Below are positions 53,848-62,706 of a stretch of DNA of 64,000 bases, in pieces. The translations under genes were made by a program, and so were the position numbers. A model generated the notes under the pieces. The model ran no database searches. It was not told where the DNA came from and saw only the letters and a program-made list of their open reading frames with translations. How positions within the stretch are numbered: the stretch's first letter is position 1; each line of letters begins with the position of its first letter. Source of the stretch: CAYPNP01 sp964412195 (GTDB lineage Bacteria > Acidobacteriota > JAAYUB01); NCBI GenBank assembly GCA_964412195.1, contig CAYPNP010000013.1, forward strand, positions 62,001 to 126,000, written 5' to 3'.

Positions 53848-55338
53848 ATGACCGTCCGCGGGAAAATCCTGGTGATCGACGACGAGGAGGGGATCCGGCG
53901 GGGCATCCAGCGGATGCTCACCCACGAGGGCCAGCAGGTGGCCACGGCCGACAACGGCCAGGCCGGCATCGACGCCCTGCGGGCCGAGACCTTCGACCTG
54001 CTGCTGGTGGACCTCAAGATGCCGGGCACGGTCGACGGCCTGGGCGTCATCAAGGAGGCCCTGCAGCGCGATCCCGACGTCATCGCCGTGGTGATCAGCG
54101 CCTACGCCACCCTGGAGGCGGCCGTGCAGGCCACCCGGATGGGCGCCTACGACTTCCTGGCCAAGCCCTTCACGCCCGAGGAGCTGAAGATCACGGTGCA
54201 GAAGGGACTGGAGCGGCGCTACCTGGTCCTCGAGCGCAAGCGGCTGATGGAGGAGCGGGAGCGGAACCTGCTCGAGCTTTCCAAGGAGCGCGGCCGCAGC
54301 AAGAGCGTGGTCAATTCCATGGCCGACGGCGTGGTGGTCATCAACCAGCAGGGCGTGATTGTGTACGCCAACCCCATGGCCCGGGAGCTGCTCCGGCTGG
54401 AGCGATCGCCGGAAGGCACTCCGTACAACGAGGCCCTCGGGCCGACCCGGCTCGCCCCCCACCTCGAGAAGGTGCTGGCCGACACCGCGGCGCCGGCCCG
54501 GATCAGCCACGAGTTCGACATGGACGAGAAGACCACACTCCAGGCCAACATCACCCGGCTGCAGGACGAGGACGGGGAGCGCCTGGGCGGCGTGCTGGTG
54601 CTGCGGGACATCAGCCGGCTCAAGGAGCTGGACCGCACGAAGTCGCGGTTCGTCTCCGTCGTCAGCCACGAGCTGAAGGCGCCCCTGGCCGCCATCGAGG
54701 GATACCTGGAGGTGCTGCTGGCCGGGACGGCCGGCGAGATCCCCGAGAAGGGCCGCGGCATGCTGGAGCGCTGCCGGGATCGCGCCGCCTCGCTGCAGAC
54801 CCTGATCAAGGACATCCTCAACATCACCCGGATCGAGGCCCAGACCGTGACCCGGCAGATCGGGCCGCAGAACGTCCCGGCCGTGGTGGCGGGCGTGGTG
54901 GAGCTGCTCCGCGCCAACGCCGACCCGCGCGGGATCCGCATCGTCCACGAGGCGGATCCGAGCGTCCCGCCCGTGCCGGCGGACAGGGAGGACCTGGAGC
55001 GGATCCTGACCAACCTGATCAGCAACGCCATCAAGTACAACCGCGACGGCGGGCAGGTCACCATCCGCTACCGGGCGGATGCCGACGGCCTGCACGTGTC
55101 CGTGGCCGACACCGGGATCGGCATCGACCCGGAGTTCCGGGACCACCTGGGCAAGGAATTCTTCCGGGTGCGCAACGCCGAGACCAGCCGCATCTCCGGC
55201 ACGGGCCTCGGCCTGTCCATCATCAAGAAGCTGATGGAGATCTACCGCGGGCGGCTGGTGGTGGAGAGCACCCCCGGCCAGGGCTCCACCTTCACGGTGG
55301 TCTTCCCGCTGAACGGCCGCCCAGCCGAGACGGCCTGA
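53848..55338 (+). CDS. Hybrid REC-PAS-histidine kinase
   Basis: The 496-residue soluble protein opens with a receiver domain (ILVIDDEEGIRRGIQ, LLLVDLKMPGTVDG with the Asp near 52, FLAKPFTPEELK). It is joined by a coiled coil to a PAS domain (about 150-255, SMADGVVVINQQGVIVYANP) and a kinase (VVSHELKAPLAAIEGYLEV with the His near 273, LISNAIKYNRDGG, DTGIGIDPE, GTGLGLSIIKKLME). A receiver at the front of a kinase suggests it is itself controlled by phosphorylation, perhaps from the sensory hydrogenase. AAGGAGG precedes the ATG. Placement between the receivers and hydG ties it to the hydrogenase locus. Confidence 0.92.
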   Translation: MTVRGKILVIDDEEGIRRGIQRMLTHEGQQVATADNGQAGIDALRAETFDLLLVDLKMPGTVDGLGVIKEALQRDPDVIAVVISAYATLEAAVQATRMGAYDFLAKPFTPEELKITVQKGLERRYLVLERKRLMEERERNLLELSKERGRSKSVVNSMADGVVVINQQGVIVYANPMARELLRLERSPEGTPYNEALGPTRLAPHLEKVLADTAAPARISHEFDMDEKTTLQANITRLQDEDGERLGGVLVLRDISRLKELDRTKSRFVSVVSHELKAPLAAIEGYLEVLLAGTAGEIPEKGRGMLERCRDRAASLQTLIKDILNITRIEAQTVTRQIGPQNVPAVVAGVVELLRANADPRGIRIVHEADPSVPPVPADREDLERILTNLISNAIKYNRDGGQVTIRYRADADGLHVSVADTGIGIDPEFRDHLGKEFFRVRNAETSRISGTGLGLSIIKKLMEIYRGRLVVESTPGQGSTFTVVFPLNGRPAETA

Positions 55339-55353
55339 GTATCGGAGGCGATC

Positions 55354-56736
55354 ATGTATTTCATCGACGAGGAACTGATTCACGCCATCCTGCGCCGGCC
55401 CGCGCCGACCGCCAGCGAGGTCGAGGACATCCTGGCCAAGGCCGCCGAGGCGAAAGGTTTGGACATGCCGGAGGCCGCCGCCCTGCTGCGCTGCGAAGAC
55501 GCGGCGCTGATCGAGCGGCTGTTCGAGACCGCCCGGCGGGTCAAGGAGAAGATCTACGGGCCGCGGCTGGTCCTGTTCGCGCCGCTCTACCTGAGCAACG
55601 AGTGCGTCAACAACTGCCTCTACTGCGGCTTCCGCCGGGGCAACCAGCACCTCGTGCGCCACACCCTGAGCGTGCCCGACGCCGTCGAGGAGGCCCGGAC
55701 GCTGATCCGGCAGGGACACAAGCGACTGCTGCTGGTGTGCGGCGAGCATCCCCAGGCGGCGCGGCTGGATTTCATCTGCGATGTCATGCGGGAGATCTAC
55801 CAGCTCGCGGAGATGAAGGGCGAGATCCGCCGCATCAACGTGAATATGGCCCCGCTGGACGTGGAAGGCTTCCGGCGGCTGAAGGAGGCCGGCATCGGCA
55901 CCTTCCAGGCGTTCCAGGAGACCTACCACTTCGAGACCTACCGGAAGATGCACCCGTCCGGACCCAAGTCCAACTACGCCTGGCGCCTCTTCACCATGGA
56001 CCGCGCCATGAAGGGCGGCATCGACGACGTCGGCATGGGCGTGCTGTTCGGGCTGTCCGACCACCGCTTCGAGGTGCTGGCGCTGCTGCAGCACGTGGCG
56101 CACCTGGAGGAGCGCTTCGGCGTGGGCTGCCACACCATCTCGGTGCCGCGCATCGAGCCCGCCCTGGACGCGCCGGCGGCGAACCATCCGCCCCACGCCG
56201 TGAGCGACCGGGAGTTCAAGAAGCTGGTGGCAGTGCTCCGGCTGGCGGTGCCCTACACCGGCATCATCCTGTCGACCCGCGAGCGGGCGGCGTTCCGCCG
56301 CGAGGTCATAGCCCTGGGCGTGTCCCAGATCAGCGCCGCCTCCCGGACCTTCCCCGGCGCGTACCGGGCCGCGGAGGTCGACAAGCCGGTGGAAGAGCAG
56401 TTCCACCTCGGCGACACCCGCTCCCTGGACGAAGTCATCCGTGACATCACCCGGGACGGCTACGTGCCCAGCTTCTGCACCGCCTGCTACCGCTCCGGCC
56501 GGACCGGCTCCCATTTCATGGAACTGGCCAAGCCGGGGGAGATCCACCAGTTCTGCCAGCCCAACGCCATTCTCTCCACGGCGGAATACCTGCTGGACTA
56601 TGCCTCCCCCGAGACGGCGGCCGAGACGTGGCCGGCGCTCGAGCGGGCCGTCGCCGAAATGCCGGCGAAGGAGGGCGCTGCGGTCTCGAAGAAGCTTGCG
56701 CGTCTTAAAGCAGGCGAGCGGGACCTTTATCTTTGA
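55354..56736 (+). CDS. hydG: [FeFe]-hydrogenase maturase HydG (radical SAM tyrosine lyase)
   Basis: HydG cleaves tyrosine to supply CO and cyanide as an Fe synthon for the H-cluster. The 460 residues contain the radical SAM motif CxxxCxxC in NECVNNCLYCGF near residue 84, the ThiH-like barrel (NVNMAPLDVEGFRRL, GTFQAFQETYHFETY, HTISVPRIEPA), and the C-terminal auxiliary cluster SFCTACYRSGRTG near 373 with a further Cys in HQFCQPN. All features of an active enzyme are visible. GGAGG precedes the ATG 15 bases after the kinase stop. Confidence 0.96.
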   Translation: MYFIDEELIHAILRRPAPTASEVEDILAKAAEAKGLDMPEAAALLRCEDAALIERLFETARRVKEKIYGPRLVLFAPLYLSNECVNNCLYCGFRRGNQHLVRHTLSVPDAVEEARTLIRQGHKRLLLVCGEHPQAARLDFICDVMREIYQLAEMKGEIRRINVNMAPLDVEGFRRLKEAGIGTFQAFQETYHFETYRKMHPSGPKSNYAWRLFTMDRAMKGGIDDVGMGVLFGLSDHRFEVLALLQHVAHLEERFGVGCHTISVPRIEPALDAPAANHPPHAVSDREFKKLVAVLRLAVPYTGIILSTRERAAFRREVIALGVSQISAASRTFPGAYRAAEVDKPVEEQFHLGDTRSLDEVIRDITRDGYVPSFCTACYRSGRTGSHFMELAKPGEIHQFCQPNAILSTAEYLLDYASPETAAETWPALERAVAEMPAKEGAAVSKKLARLKAGERDLYL

Positions 56737-56794
56737 TTTGGCCGCGATGAAATCCACGATTCCAGGACAGCGGTTGACGACGAACGCACCGCGG

Positions 56795-56826
56795 GCCTCC
56801 GGGCACGGGGGATCGTGCCCGGAGGC
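56795..56826. promoter_or_regulatory. 13-base perfect hairpin between hydG and hydF
   Basis: GCCTCCGGGCACG and its exact complement surround a six-base loop (GGGGAT) in the 127-base hydG-hydF gap. It may stop part of the transcripts or protect the upstream message, lowering hydF expression. No T tract follows. Confidence 0.5.
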
Positions 56827-56863
56827 GGCCTCCCCCCGCCCCTTGCCTTCCGGCGGCGAGGTG

Positions 56864-57637
56864 ATGTCGCCCGGTGCGTCCGCACCCTCCCCCGTGTTCC
56901 GGATCGGCGTCTTCGGGCGCCGCGGTTCCGGCAAGACGGCGCTGGTCCGGCGCCTGGCCGGGCTGCCCCCCATCCCGCCGGTGCCGGACAACGCGGCGTC
57001 AGCCTGGTACCGGTGCCGCCTGGATGGTGAAGGTGCGGCCGAGGTGACCGAGTCGCCGGCCCTGGAGGATTGCGCCGCCCACCGGGCGGGCATGCGCGAC
57101 CGGATCCGGACCGCGCTGGCCGGCGTGGACCTGGCCCTGCTGGTGATGGATCCGCGGGCCGGGTATGGCGAGCACGAGGAGGGGCTGCTGCTGGCCGCGG
57201 AGCAGGCCGCCATCCCCGTGGTGGGCGTCCTGAGCAAGGGGGACCTGCGGCTTCCCCATGACCAATTGGCAGACTTCTTGGTGGAGCGCGGCCTGCGGGT
57301 GGCCGGGCTCAGCGCCTGGACCGGCGACGGCTGCCCGGAGTTGGCAGCGGCCATTGCCGAAGTCCGCGCGGCCGGGGCCGCGGAACGTCGGGTGGCTTGC
57401 CCGGCCGCGGCCGATGACGAGCGCGGCGGCGTGATGGTGTACGTGCTGCCACCGGCGGCGGGGAATGCGGATGGCGCCGCTGCCGTCGAAGCCGGCTCCC
57501 CGGTTGCCGTCGATCCGGCCGTGGTCCGGGAGGTCGTCTCCGCCGGCGGCACCCTGGTCTTCTGCCGGCCCGAAGAGCTGCCGGACGTCCTGCGTCGGCT
57601 CGCCTCCCTTCCTCCTGTCCAGCTTCATCATCGCTGA
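56864..57637 (+). CDS. hydF: HydF-type maturation GTPase, C-terminal cluster domain missing
   Basis: HydF is the scaffold on which the [2Fe] part of the H-cluster is built. The GTPase domain is present: RIGVFGRRGSGKTALVRRLAG with Walker A near residue 18, then DLALLVMDPRAG, VVGVLSKGDL and LRVAGLSAWTGDG. Part of the next domain follows (PVAVDPAVVREVVSAGG). The protein then ends at LPPVQLHHR after 257 residues, while full HydF is about 400 and closes with a cluster-binding CxH...HCxxC region that is absent in all frames downstream. ATG 56864 places the Walker motif at the family's normal distance; an in-frame ATG at 56747 would run through the hairpin. The switch-I region is also poorly conserved. 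A second HydF elsewhere may be required. Confidence 0.75.
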   Translation: MSPGASAPSPVFRIGVFGRRGSGKTALVRRLAGLPPIPPVPDNAASAWYRCRLDGEGAAEVTESPALEDCAAHRAGMRDRIRTALAGVDLALLVMDPRAGYGEHEEGLLLAAEQAAIPVVGVLSKGDLRLPHDQLADFLVERGLRVAGLSAWTGDGCPELAAAIAEVRAAGAAERRVACPAAADDERGGVMVYVLPPAAGNADGAAAVEAGSPVAVDPAVVREVVSAGGTLVFCRPEELPDVLRRLASLPPVQLHHR

Positions 57638-57648
57638 CAAAGGTATTC

Positions 57649-57698
57649 GTTGGAACGTTTCAACGTTTCAACGTTCCAACGTGCCAACGTTCCAACGG
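57649..57698. repeat. AACGTT-rich hairpin repeat after hydF
   Basis: GTTGGAACGTT (57649-57659) pairs with AACGTTCCAAC (57670-57680) around a ten-base loop, then more units of the same kind follow. It begins 11 bases after the early hydF stop and belongs to the family at 33186 and 62542. Confidence 0.7.
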
Positions 57699-57831
57699 AT
57701 TTCGGAGGCCGAATCTCCCGGCTGGGAAGCGGAATCCAAGCGGCAGCGTCGGATCCCCGGCACAGCCAGTGAAACCGCGTCAGCTGTGAAAGGCGCCCGG
57801 ATCCGGAACGCATCCGTGCGGAGGTGTGGAA

Positions 57832-58308
57832 ATGGTCCAGAGCAGCGCAGCGTCCGTGACGGGCTACCTCGAGGAATTGCCGGCCGAGCGCCGGGCGGTG
57901 GTGGCCGCCGTCCGGGAGGTGGTGCTGCGGCACCTGCCTCCGGGCTACCAGGAAGAGATGAACTGGGGGATGATCACCTGGTCGATCCCCCTGGAGCGCT
58001 ACCCGGAAACCTACAACGGCCAGCCGCTGTGCTACGCGGCGCTGGCGGCGCAGAAGAACTACTATTCGCTGTATCTCATGAGCGTCTATCAGGATTCCGC
58101 GGAGGAAGGCGCCCTGCGGGAAGCGTTCCGGAAAGCCGGCAAAAAGCTCGACATCGGCAAATGCTGCATCCGCTTCCGCTCCGTCGACGACCTGGTCCTC
58201 GATGCCGTCGGAAGGGAAGTGGCCAGCGTGTCCGTGGACGCGTACATCACCCGGTACGAGGCCAGCCGCCGGCTGGTGAAGTCACGCAAGCCGGCGCGAA
58301 AGAAGTGA
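57832..58308 (+). CDS. DUF1801-type (YdhG-like) small protein
   Basis: The 158 residues match the DUF1801 pattern, with TGYLEELPAERRAVVAAVREVV at the start, LPPGYQEEMNWGMITWSIPLE in the middle and RFRSVDDLVLDAVGREVAS near the end, plus a basic tail (RKPARKK). The fold is related to YdhG/frataxin-like proteins; its function is unknown. GAGGTG lies five bases before the ATG. It is not the missing part of hydF: there are no cluster-binding His/Cys motifs. Confidence 0.85.
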   Translation: MVQSSAASVTGYLEELPAERRAVVAAVREVVLRHLPPGYQEEMNWGMITWSIPLERYPETYNGQPLCYAALAAQKNYYSLYLMSVYQDSAEEGALREAFRKAGKKLDIGKCCIRFRSVDDLVLDAVGREVASVSVDAYITRYEASRRLVKSRKPARKK

Positions 58309-58409
58309 GGCATGCCCCCAGTCCGTCGCGCGCTGCGATTTCCCACTGTTCCGTTTTCAATTAGAGATCCCAAAGAGACCCGGCTCTGTCACAATTCAGC
58401 GTTGCTCCA

Positions 58410-58826
58410 TCAAGGCCTCGCCGGTCTTGGCTTGAAAATGAAAAGAAGGGCCGTGTAAACCAGCAGAATCGCGGCATTGAGCCAAAGATACCCGTCCGCT
58501 CGCCGGCCGGTGAGCGGGTAAAACAACAACAGAGCGGCCACCAGAGACCCGGTGACAATCGCGCTGTGGATGATGGCCAGGTTCTTCTCGGGATTCTTCT
58601 GCGCGAAGTAAAACAGGAGAGCCCAGCTCAGTTGGAAAATCCCGTATAGCCGGATGGTGAGATCGTCATACCCGGAAAAACCCAGGGCGGGCAGCGTCTG
58701 TTCAGGCGCCACGGTGGAGGCGAGAAAACAGACCAGGAACAAGGCCATGCCGATCCACAGGAGAATCCTGATGCAAGCCGAAGGTTTTGGCAGTTCGATC
58801 CTCCCGGGAGAAGCCTGCCGGCTCAT
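58410..58826 (-). CDS. Small four-helix membrane protein
   Basis: The 138-residue product has four hydrophobic helices (LLWIGMALFLVCFLASTV, IYGIF-type LYGIFQLSWALLFYFA, IIHSAIVTGSLVAALLLFY, WLNAAILLVYTALLFIF) and short loops. I recognise no family; small proteins of this form are common and uncharacterised. ATG 58826 lacks a clear ribosome site, and the frame is open to 58901 with other start codons, so the N-terminus is uncertain. Confidence 0.55.
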   Translation of the reverse strand: MSRQASPGRIELPKPSACIRILLWIGMALFLVCFLASTVAPEQTLPALGFSGYDDLTIRLYGIFQLSWALLFYFAQKNPEKNLAIIHSAIVTGSLVAALLLFYPLTGRRADGYLWLNAAILLVYTALLFIFKPRPARP

Positions 58827-59095
58827 TGAGGCAACCAGCCGAAATCTCCTTCGCCGTGAATTCCCCTCGCCTTTCGAATGACCCGGCGCCATACATACCA
58901 CTTGAGCAGCAGGGTGTCAAACCGAGAGCGCCGGTACCTCCCAAGGTGCCGGACGCGGTCACCGTACCGGAGCGCGGGAGTTCCCGGCTGCACGATTCTG
59001 CTTCCACGTCCCGCTGTGCGGATGAGGACTTCCTCACTCCAGCGGCGCGCTAGACATTCATCGAAAACAGGGAAAGGTGAGCCGAAAGGAGGAGT

Positions 59096-60013
59096 TCAAG
59101 AGCGGGACTGGCCGGGCTGCTTTGGGGGAATGGTCGAGGATTGCTGCGCCGGGGCGGCCAGCTGCCGGGCCAGCCAGCGCATCGCGCGGGCGTAGTCGCC
59201 GAAGCGGGTCAGTTCGCCGTAAGAGCCTAGGAAAACCATGCCCACCTGCCGCTCACCGAGAAGGGAGGCGATGGCGAGGCAGTACTGGGCGGCCAGGGTG
59301 AAGCCGGTCTTGGCGCCGAGGATGGGCCACGGGTGGTGCTGGACCCGGTAGTCGGTGTGACGGTAGTGGATCGGCCGGGCCTTCCCCTTCGCCGGCCAGA
59401 CGGTGAACACCTCGGTCCCGCTGATCTTGCTCAGGATCGGATTGTCGAGGGCGGCCTGCAGTATCGCGAACATCTCCCGGGGGGTCGAGACGTCGCCGTC
59501 GTCCAGGCCGGTGGGGTCCTCGAAGCGGGTCTGGGTCAGGCCCAGCTCCCGCGCCCGCTCCGTCATCCGGCTGCCGAATTCGGCCGGCGTCCAGCCCATG
59601 GACCGGCCCATGGCCACCACCGCCACGTTGTCGGACACCATCAGCGCCGCGTGCAGCAGGTCCCAGTGGGTGTAGGCGCAGCCGGTCTTCAGGCGCGTGG
59701 GCGCGCCGCGCTTGACCAGCCGCTTGTCTTCCTTGGTGATGGTCTGGGTGGCATCGAGATCGATGTCGTTTTCGAGGAGCACGAGGGCGGCCATGAGCTT
59801 GCTGAGGGAGGCCACGGCGCGGGGCTGGTCCGCGTCCCGGGACCAGAGCACCTCGCCGGTCTTCAGGTCGGCGACGAGGACCGCCGGCGAGCGGAGGCCG
59901 GGGTCCTGGGCGGTCGGCTTGGGCGGCGCCGCCCGCTTGGAGCGCCCCTTTCCCGCCCCGCAGACGGGGAGGACCAGCGCTGCCATGACAAGGTAGATCA
60001 AGTACTTCCGCAT
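59096..60013 (-). CDS. D-alanyl-D-alanine carboxypeptidase (S11, PBP5/6-like)
   Basis: These periplasmic enzymes trim the terminal D-Ala from peptidoglycan stem peptides. The 305 residues start with a signal peptide (YLIYLVMAALVLPVCGAG). The three active-site motifs are in order: SLSKLMAAL (SxxK), VSDNVAVVAM (SxN) and LGAKTGFTLAAQ (KTG). ALMVSDN spacing and AVLVADLKTGEVL are typical of S11. There is no clear C-terminal membrane anchor; the tail is Gln/Pro-rich instead. A good promoter lies immediately upstream. Confidence 0.93.
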   Translation of the reverse strand: MRKYLIYLVMAALVLPVCGAGKGRSKRAAPPKPTAQDPGLRSPAVLVADLKTGEVLWSRDADQPRAVASLSKLMAALVLLENDIDLDATQTITKEDKRLVKRGAPTRLKTGCAYTHWDLLHAALMVSDNVAVVAMGRSMGWTPAEFGSRMTERARELGLTQTRFEDPTGLDDGDVSTPREMFAILQAALDNPILSKISGTEVFTVWPAKGKARPIHYRHTDYRVQHHPWPILGAKTGFTLAAQYCLAIASLLGERQVGMVFLGSYGELTRFGDYARAMRWLARQLAAPAQQSSTIPPKQPGQSRS

Positions 60014-60039
60014 CTTCCTTTGTCCAACCGGATCGCTGC

Positions 60040-60069
60040 ATTATAAATAAGTGAAATTCTGAAAATCAA
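60040..60069 (-). promoter_or_regulatory. Sigma70-like promoter of the D,D-carboxypeptidase gene
   Basis: On the minus strand, TTGATT (60064-60069), 18 bases, and a consensus TATAAT (60040-60045), about 27 bases before the ATG. Confidence 0.65.
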
Positions 60070-60149
60070 TAGCGGAAATTTCACGGAAGAAACCTTTCGG
60101 CGACCGGAATCGTTTACAATGGCATCCATTCCCGCTTTCCGGAGGAATC

Positions 60150-62447
60150 ATGGTGGACGAAAACGCCAATCCGCCCGTCAGCGAACCGACCCCGGATGCC
60201 GGATCCGCGCCGGTGAAGGCTACGTGGAAGTCCCGCCTCGGGCAGTTCCTGAAATGCAAGGTCCGCGAACCGCTGCGGACGCTGGGCGCGCAAGCCTGGC
60301 CCGGCGCCGTGGCCGGCGCGGTCGCCGCCTTCACGATCGCCATCCTGTTCTTCGGGTCCCTCGGCCACACCGGGCTGGGGCTGGTGCCCGATATCCTGCT
60401 GCTGGGCCTCGTGGGGCTCGTGGCGCTGTTCCTGACCTGGAAACTGTTGGAGCTGGCCTTCTCGCTGGTGCGGGCGCTGCCCAAGCCGTTCGTGGGCGTC
60501 GTGGGCGGGGCGGTGATCGTGCTCCTGCTGACGGGTTTCCCGTTCGTCGTGGCCTTTCTGCTGGCGGGCGTGGTCGCCGGCGCCGCCATCGGGGCGGCCT
60601 GGAAGCGGGGCCTCAAGCGGTTCTCCTCCGTGCTCCTGCTGATCATCCCGGTCGCGATCTACGGCTTCATGGGCGTGACGCTCCTGCGGGAGGGCGAGGA
60701 CCCGTTCGCGGACCTCCGGAAGGCGGAGTCCGCCGCCGGCGTGGCCACCCTGTCCTCGCCGAACCCGTCCCTGCCGGGCCGGTTCGCGGTGAAGACCCTG
60801 ACCTACGGCAGCGGGAAAGACGCCCACCGGCCCGAGTTCGCCACCGGCGCAGCCCTGAAGACCCCCACCGTGGACGGCAGCGTCCTCCTGGACGAGCCCT
60901 CCGCCTTCCAGGGCTGGCTGCGGCAGGCGTACTGGGGCTTCGACCTGAAGCACCTCCCGCTCAACGGCACGGTCTGGTACCCGGACGGCCCGGGCCCCTT
61001 CCCGCTGGTGCTCATCGTCCACGGGAACCACACGGCCAAGGAGTTCTCGGACCCCGGCTACACCTACCTGGGCGAGCTGCTGGCCAGCCGGGGCTACATC
61101 ACCGTCTCGGTGGACGAGAACTTCCTCAACGGCGAGTGGTACGGCGACTACGAGCAGAAGGAAAACCCGGTCCGGGGATGGCTCCTGCTCCAGCACCTGA
61201 AGGTCTGGCAGGGCTGGGCCGCCGCCGCCGGCAACCCCTTCCGCGGCAAGGCCGACCTCGCGCGGGTCGTGCTCATCGGCCACTCCCGCGGCGGGCAGGC
61301 GGTGGCCCTGGCGGCGGCCTTCAACCCGCTGCCCTGCCACCCGGAGAAGACCGACGTGAAGTTCGACTTCCGCTTCGGCATCCGCGGGATCGTCCAGATC
61401 GCACCCAACGACGCCGCCCGCCCCAGCGGCCAGCCGCTGGAGGTGCGCGACGTCCACTACCTGCTGCTGCAGGGCGGCTACGACAGCGACGTGAACATGT
61501 TCCTGGGGGACCGCCAGTACCGCCGGGTCAAGTTCTCCGATGGCGGGTACCGGCTCAAGTCCATGCTTTACATCTACCGGGCCAACCACGGCCAGTTCAA
61601 CACGGTCTGGGGCCGCACGGACTACAATGCGCCCCTGTCCTGGCTACTGAACCTGAAGCCGCTGATATCGGGCGAGGAGCAGCGCCAGATCGCCAAGGTG
61701 TACATCGCCGCGTTCCTGGAGACGGCGCTGAAGGACGACCCGGGCTACGCGCCGATGTTCCGCGACTGGCGGGCGGCCCGGGGCTGGCTACCGCCGGACC
61801 GCTACATCAGCCAGTTCCAGGATTCCAGCCGGCGGGTCATCGCCGACTTCGAGGAGGACCTGGACGTCAGTTCCGCCACGTTGGCCGGCGGGAAGATCCG
61901 GGGCGAAAACCTCTCCGCCTGGAGCGAGAACGCCCTGCTGCTGAGAGACGACACGCCCCAGGGCACCAAGGGCGTCTACCTCGGCTGGGACCGCGAGGCC
62001 CTGGAGAAGAAGGCGAAGAAGGGCCAGCCGCCCGGTGTCGCCAGCTACTCCATCCAGCTGCCGGACGCCCTGCCCGCGGACTGGCCTGTCGCCGGCAGCC
62101 GCCGGTTGGTGTTCGCCTTGGCCAACAACAAGATGGACGTGCCCGAGGCGGACCTGACGGTGGAGCTGGTCTCCGCCAACGGCGCCTCCGCCCGGCTGCC
62201 CCTGAGCCGGTTCGCCCCGGTGTGCCCGCCGCTGAAGTCGCGGCTGACCAAGTGGCCCATGGAAAACTTCTTCGAGCTGACCCGGCCGGCGGAGCTGGTG
62301 CTGCAGGGCTTCTCCCTGCCCCTGGCCGAATTTGCCCGGGCCAACGCCGCCTTCGACCCGGCGCAGCTGCGCACCATCCGCCTCGTTTTCGACCGCACGC
62401 CCAAGGGCGAGGTGGCGCTGGACGACGTGGGGTTGGAGATGGAGTGA
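60150..62447 (+). CDS. Membrane-anchored alpha/beta-hydrolase
   Basis: The 765-residue protein has about four or five membrane helices in residues 45-175 (AVAGAVAAFTIAILFFGSL, LLLGLVGLVALFLTWKLL, VGGAVIVLLLTGFPFVVAFLL, VLLLIIPVAIYGFM). A large alpha/beta-hydrolase domain follows. VLIVHGNHTAKEFS is the oxyanion region and VVLIGHSRGGQAVALAAAF near 377 the nucleophile elbow; a His such as that in YRANHGQFN may complete the triad. The last 170 residues form a beta-rich domain (VASYSIQLPDALPADW, RTIRLVFDRTPKGEVALDDVGL). It probably acts on an extracytoplasmic ester or polymer; the substrate is unknown. GGAGG precedes the ATG. Confidence 0.8.
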   Translation: MVDENANPPVSEPTPDAGSAPVKATWKSRLGQFLKCKVREPLRTLGAQAWPGAVAGAVAAFTIAILFFGSLGHTGLGLVPDILLLGLVGLVALFLTWKLLELAFSLVRALPKPFVGVVGGAVIVLLLTGFPFVVAFLLAGVVAGAAIGAAWKRGLKRFSSVLLLIIPVAIYGFMGVTLLREGEDPFADLRKAESAAGVATLSSPNPSLPGRFAVKTLTYGSGKDAHRPEFATGAALKTPTVDGSVLLDEPSAFQGWLRQAYWGFDLKHLPLNGTVWYPDGPGPFPLVLIVHGNHTAKEFSDPGYTYLGELLASRGYITVSVDENFLNGEWYGDYEQKENPVRGWLLLQHLKVWQGWAAAAGNPFRGKADLARVVLIGHSRGGQAVALAAAFNPLPCHPEKTDVKFDFRFGIRGIVQIAPNDAARPSGQPLEVRDVHYLLLQGGYDSDVNMFLGDRQYRRVKFSDGGYRLKSMLYIYRANHGQFNTVWGRTDYNAPLSWLLNLKPLISGEEQRQIAKVYIAAFLETALKDDPGYAPMFRDWRAARGWLPPDRYISQFQDSSRRVIADFEEDLDVSSATLAGGKIRGENLSAWSENALLLRDDTPQGTKGVYLGWDREALEKKAKKGQPPGVASYSIQLPDALPADWPVAGSRRLVFALANNKMDVPEADLTVELVSANGASARLPLSRFAPVCPPLKSRLTKWPMENFFELTRPAELVLQGFSLPLAEFARANAAFDPAQLRTIRLVFDRTPKGEVALDDVGLEME

Positions 62448-62706
62448 CCGGGGGCGGGCAAACCGAACATTGAACGCTGAACATTGAACGTCGAAGTCAG
62501 GCGGGAAGGTGCCAGGCTCCATTACAGTTTGATGTTGACAAGTTGGAACGCTGCAACGTTTTAACGTTCCAACGTTCCAACGAAAAAACGCAAGAAAGAT
62601 AAGGTGCCAGGCTCCGTCACAATCCGTCACAATCTTAAACTCGGAACGTTCCGACGCCCCGGCGTTCGAACGCTCCAGCCGGAATTCCGCCCTTGCCCGG
62701 CGTCGA
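62448..62706. other. Intergenic stretch of dispersed repeats
   Basis: No gene is visible. It holds CGAACATTGAACGCTGAAC units (about 62462-62490), two GGTGCCAGGCTCC motifs (about 62508 and 62604), a nine-base AACGTT-type hairpin (62542-62573) followed by more units and an A-rich run, and a doubled CCGTCACAAT at about 62616-62635. Confidence 0.6.
62542..62590. repeat. AACGTT-rich hairpin repeat after the hydrolase gene
   Basis: GTTGGAACG (62542-62550) pairs with CGTTCCAAC at 62565-62573 and again at 62573-62581. It is related to the repeats at 33186 and 57649. Confidence 0.65.

Noticed and set aside
53749..57552. 1267-codon open frame on the minus strand across the hybrid kinase, hydG and hydF
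   Set aside because: The plus strand carries three convincing genes with correct motifs and ribosome sites; the antisense frame is a codon-bias effect.
57832..58308. DUF1801 gene considered as the detached C-terminal part of HydF
   Set aside because: It lacks the CxH...HCxxC ligands and matches DUF1801 over its whole length.
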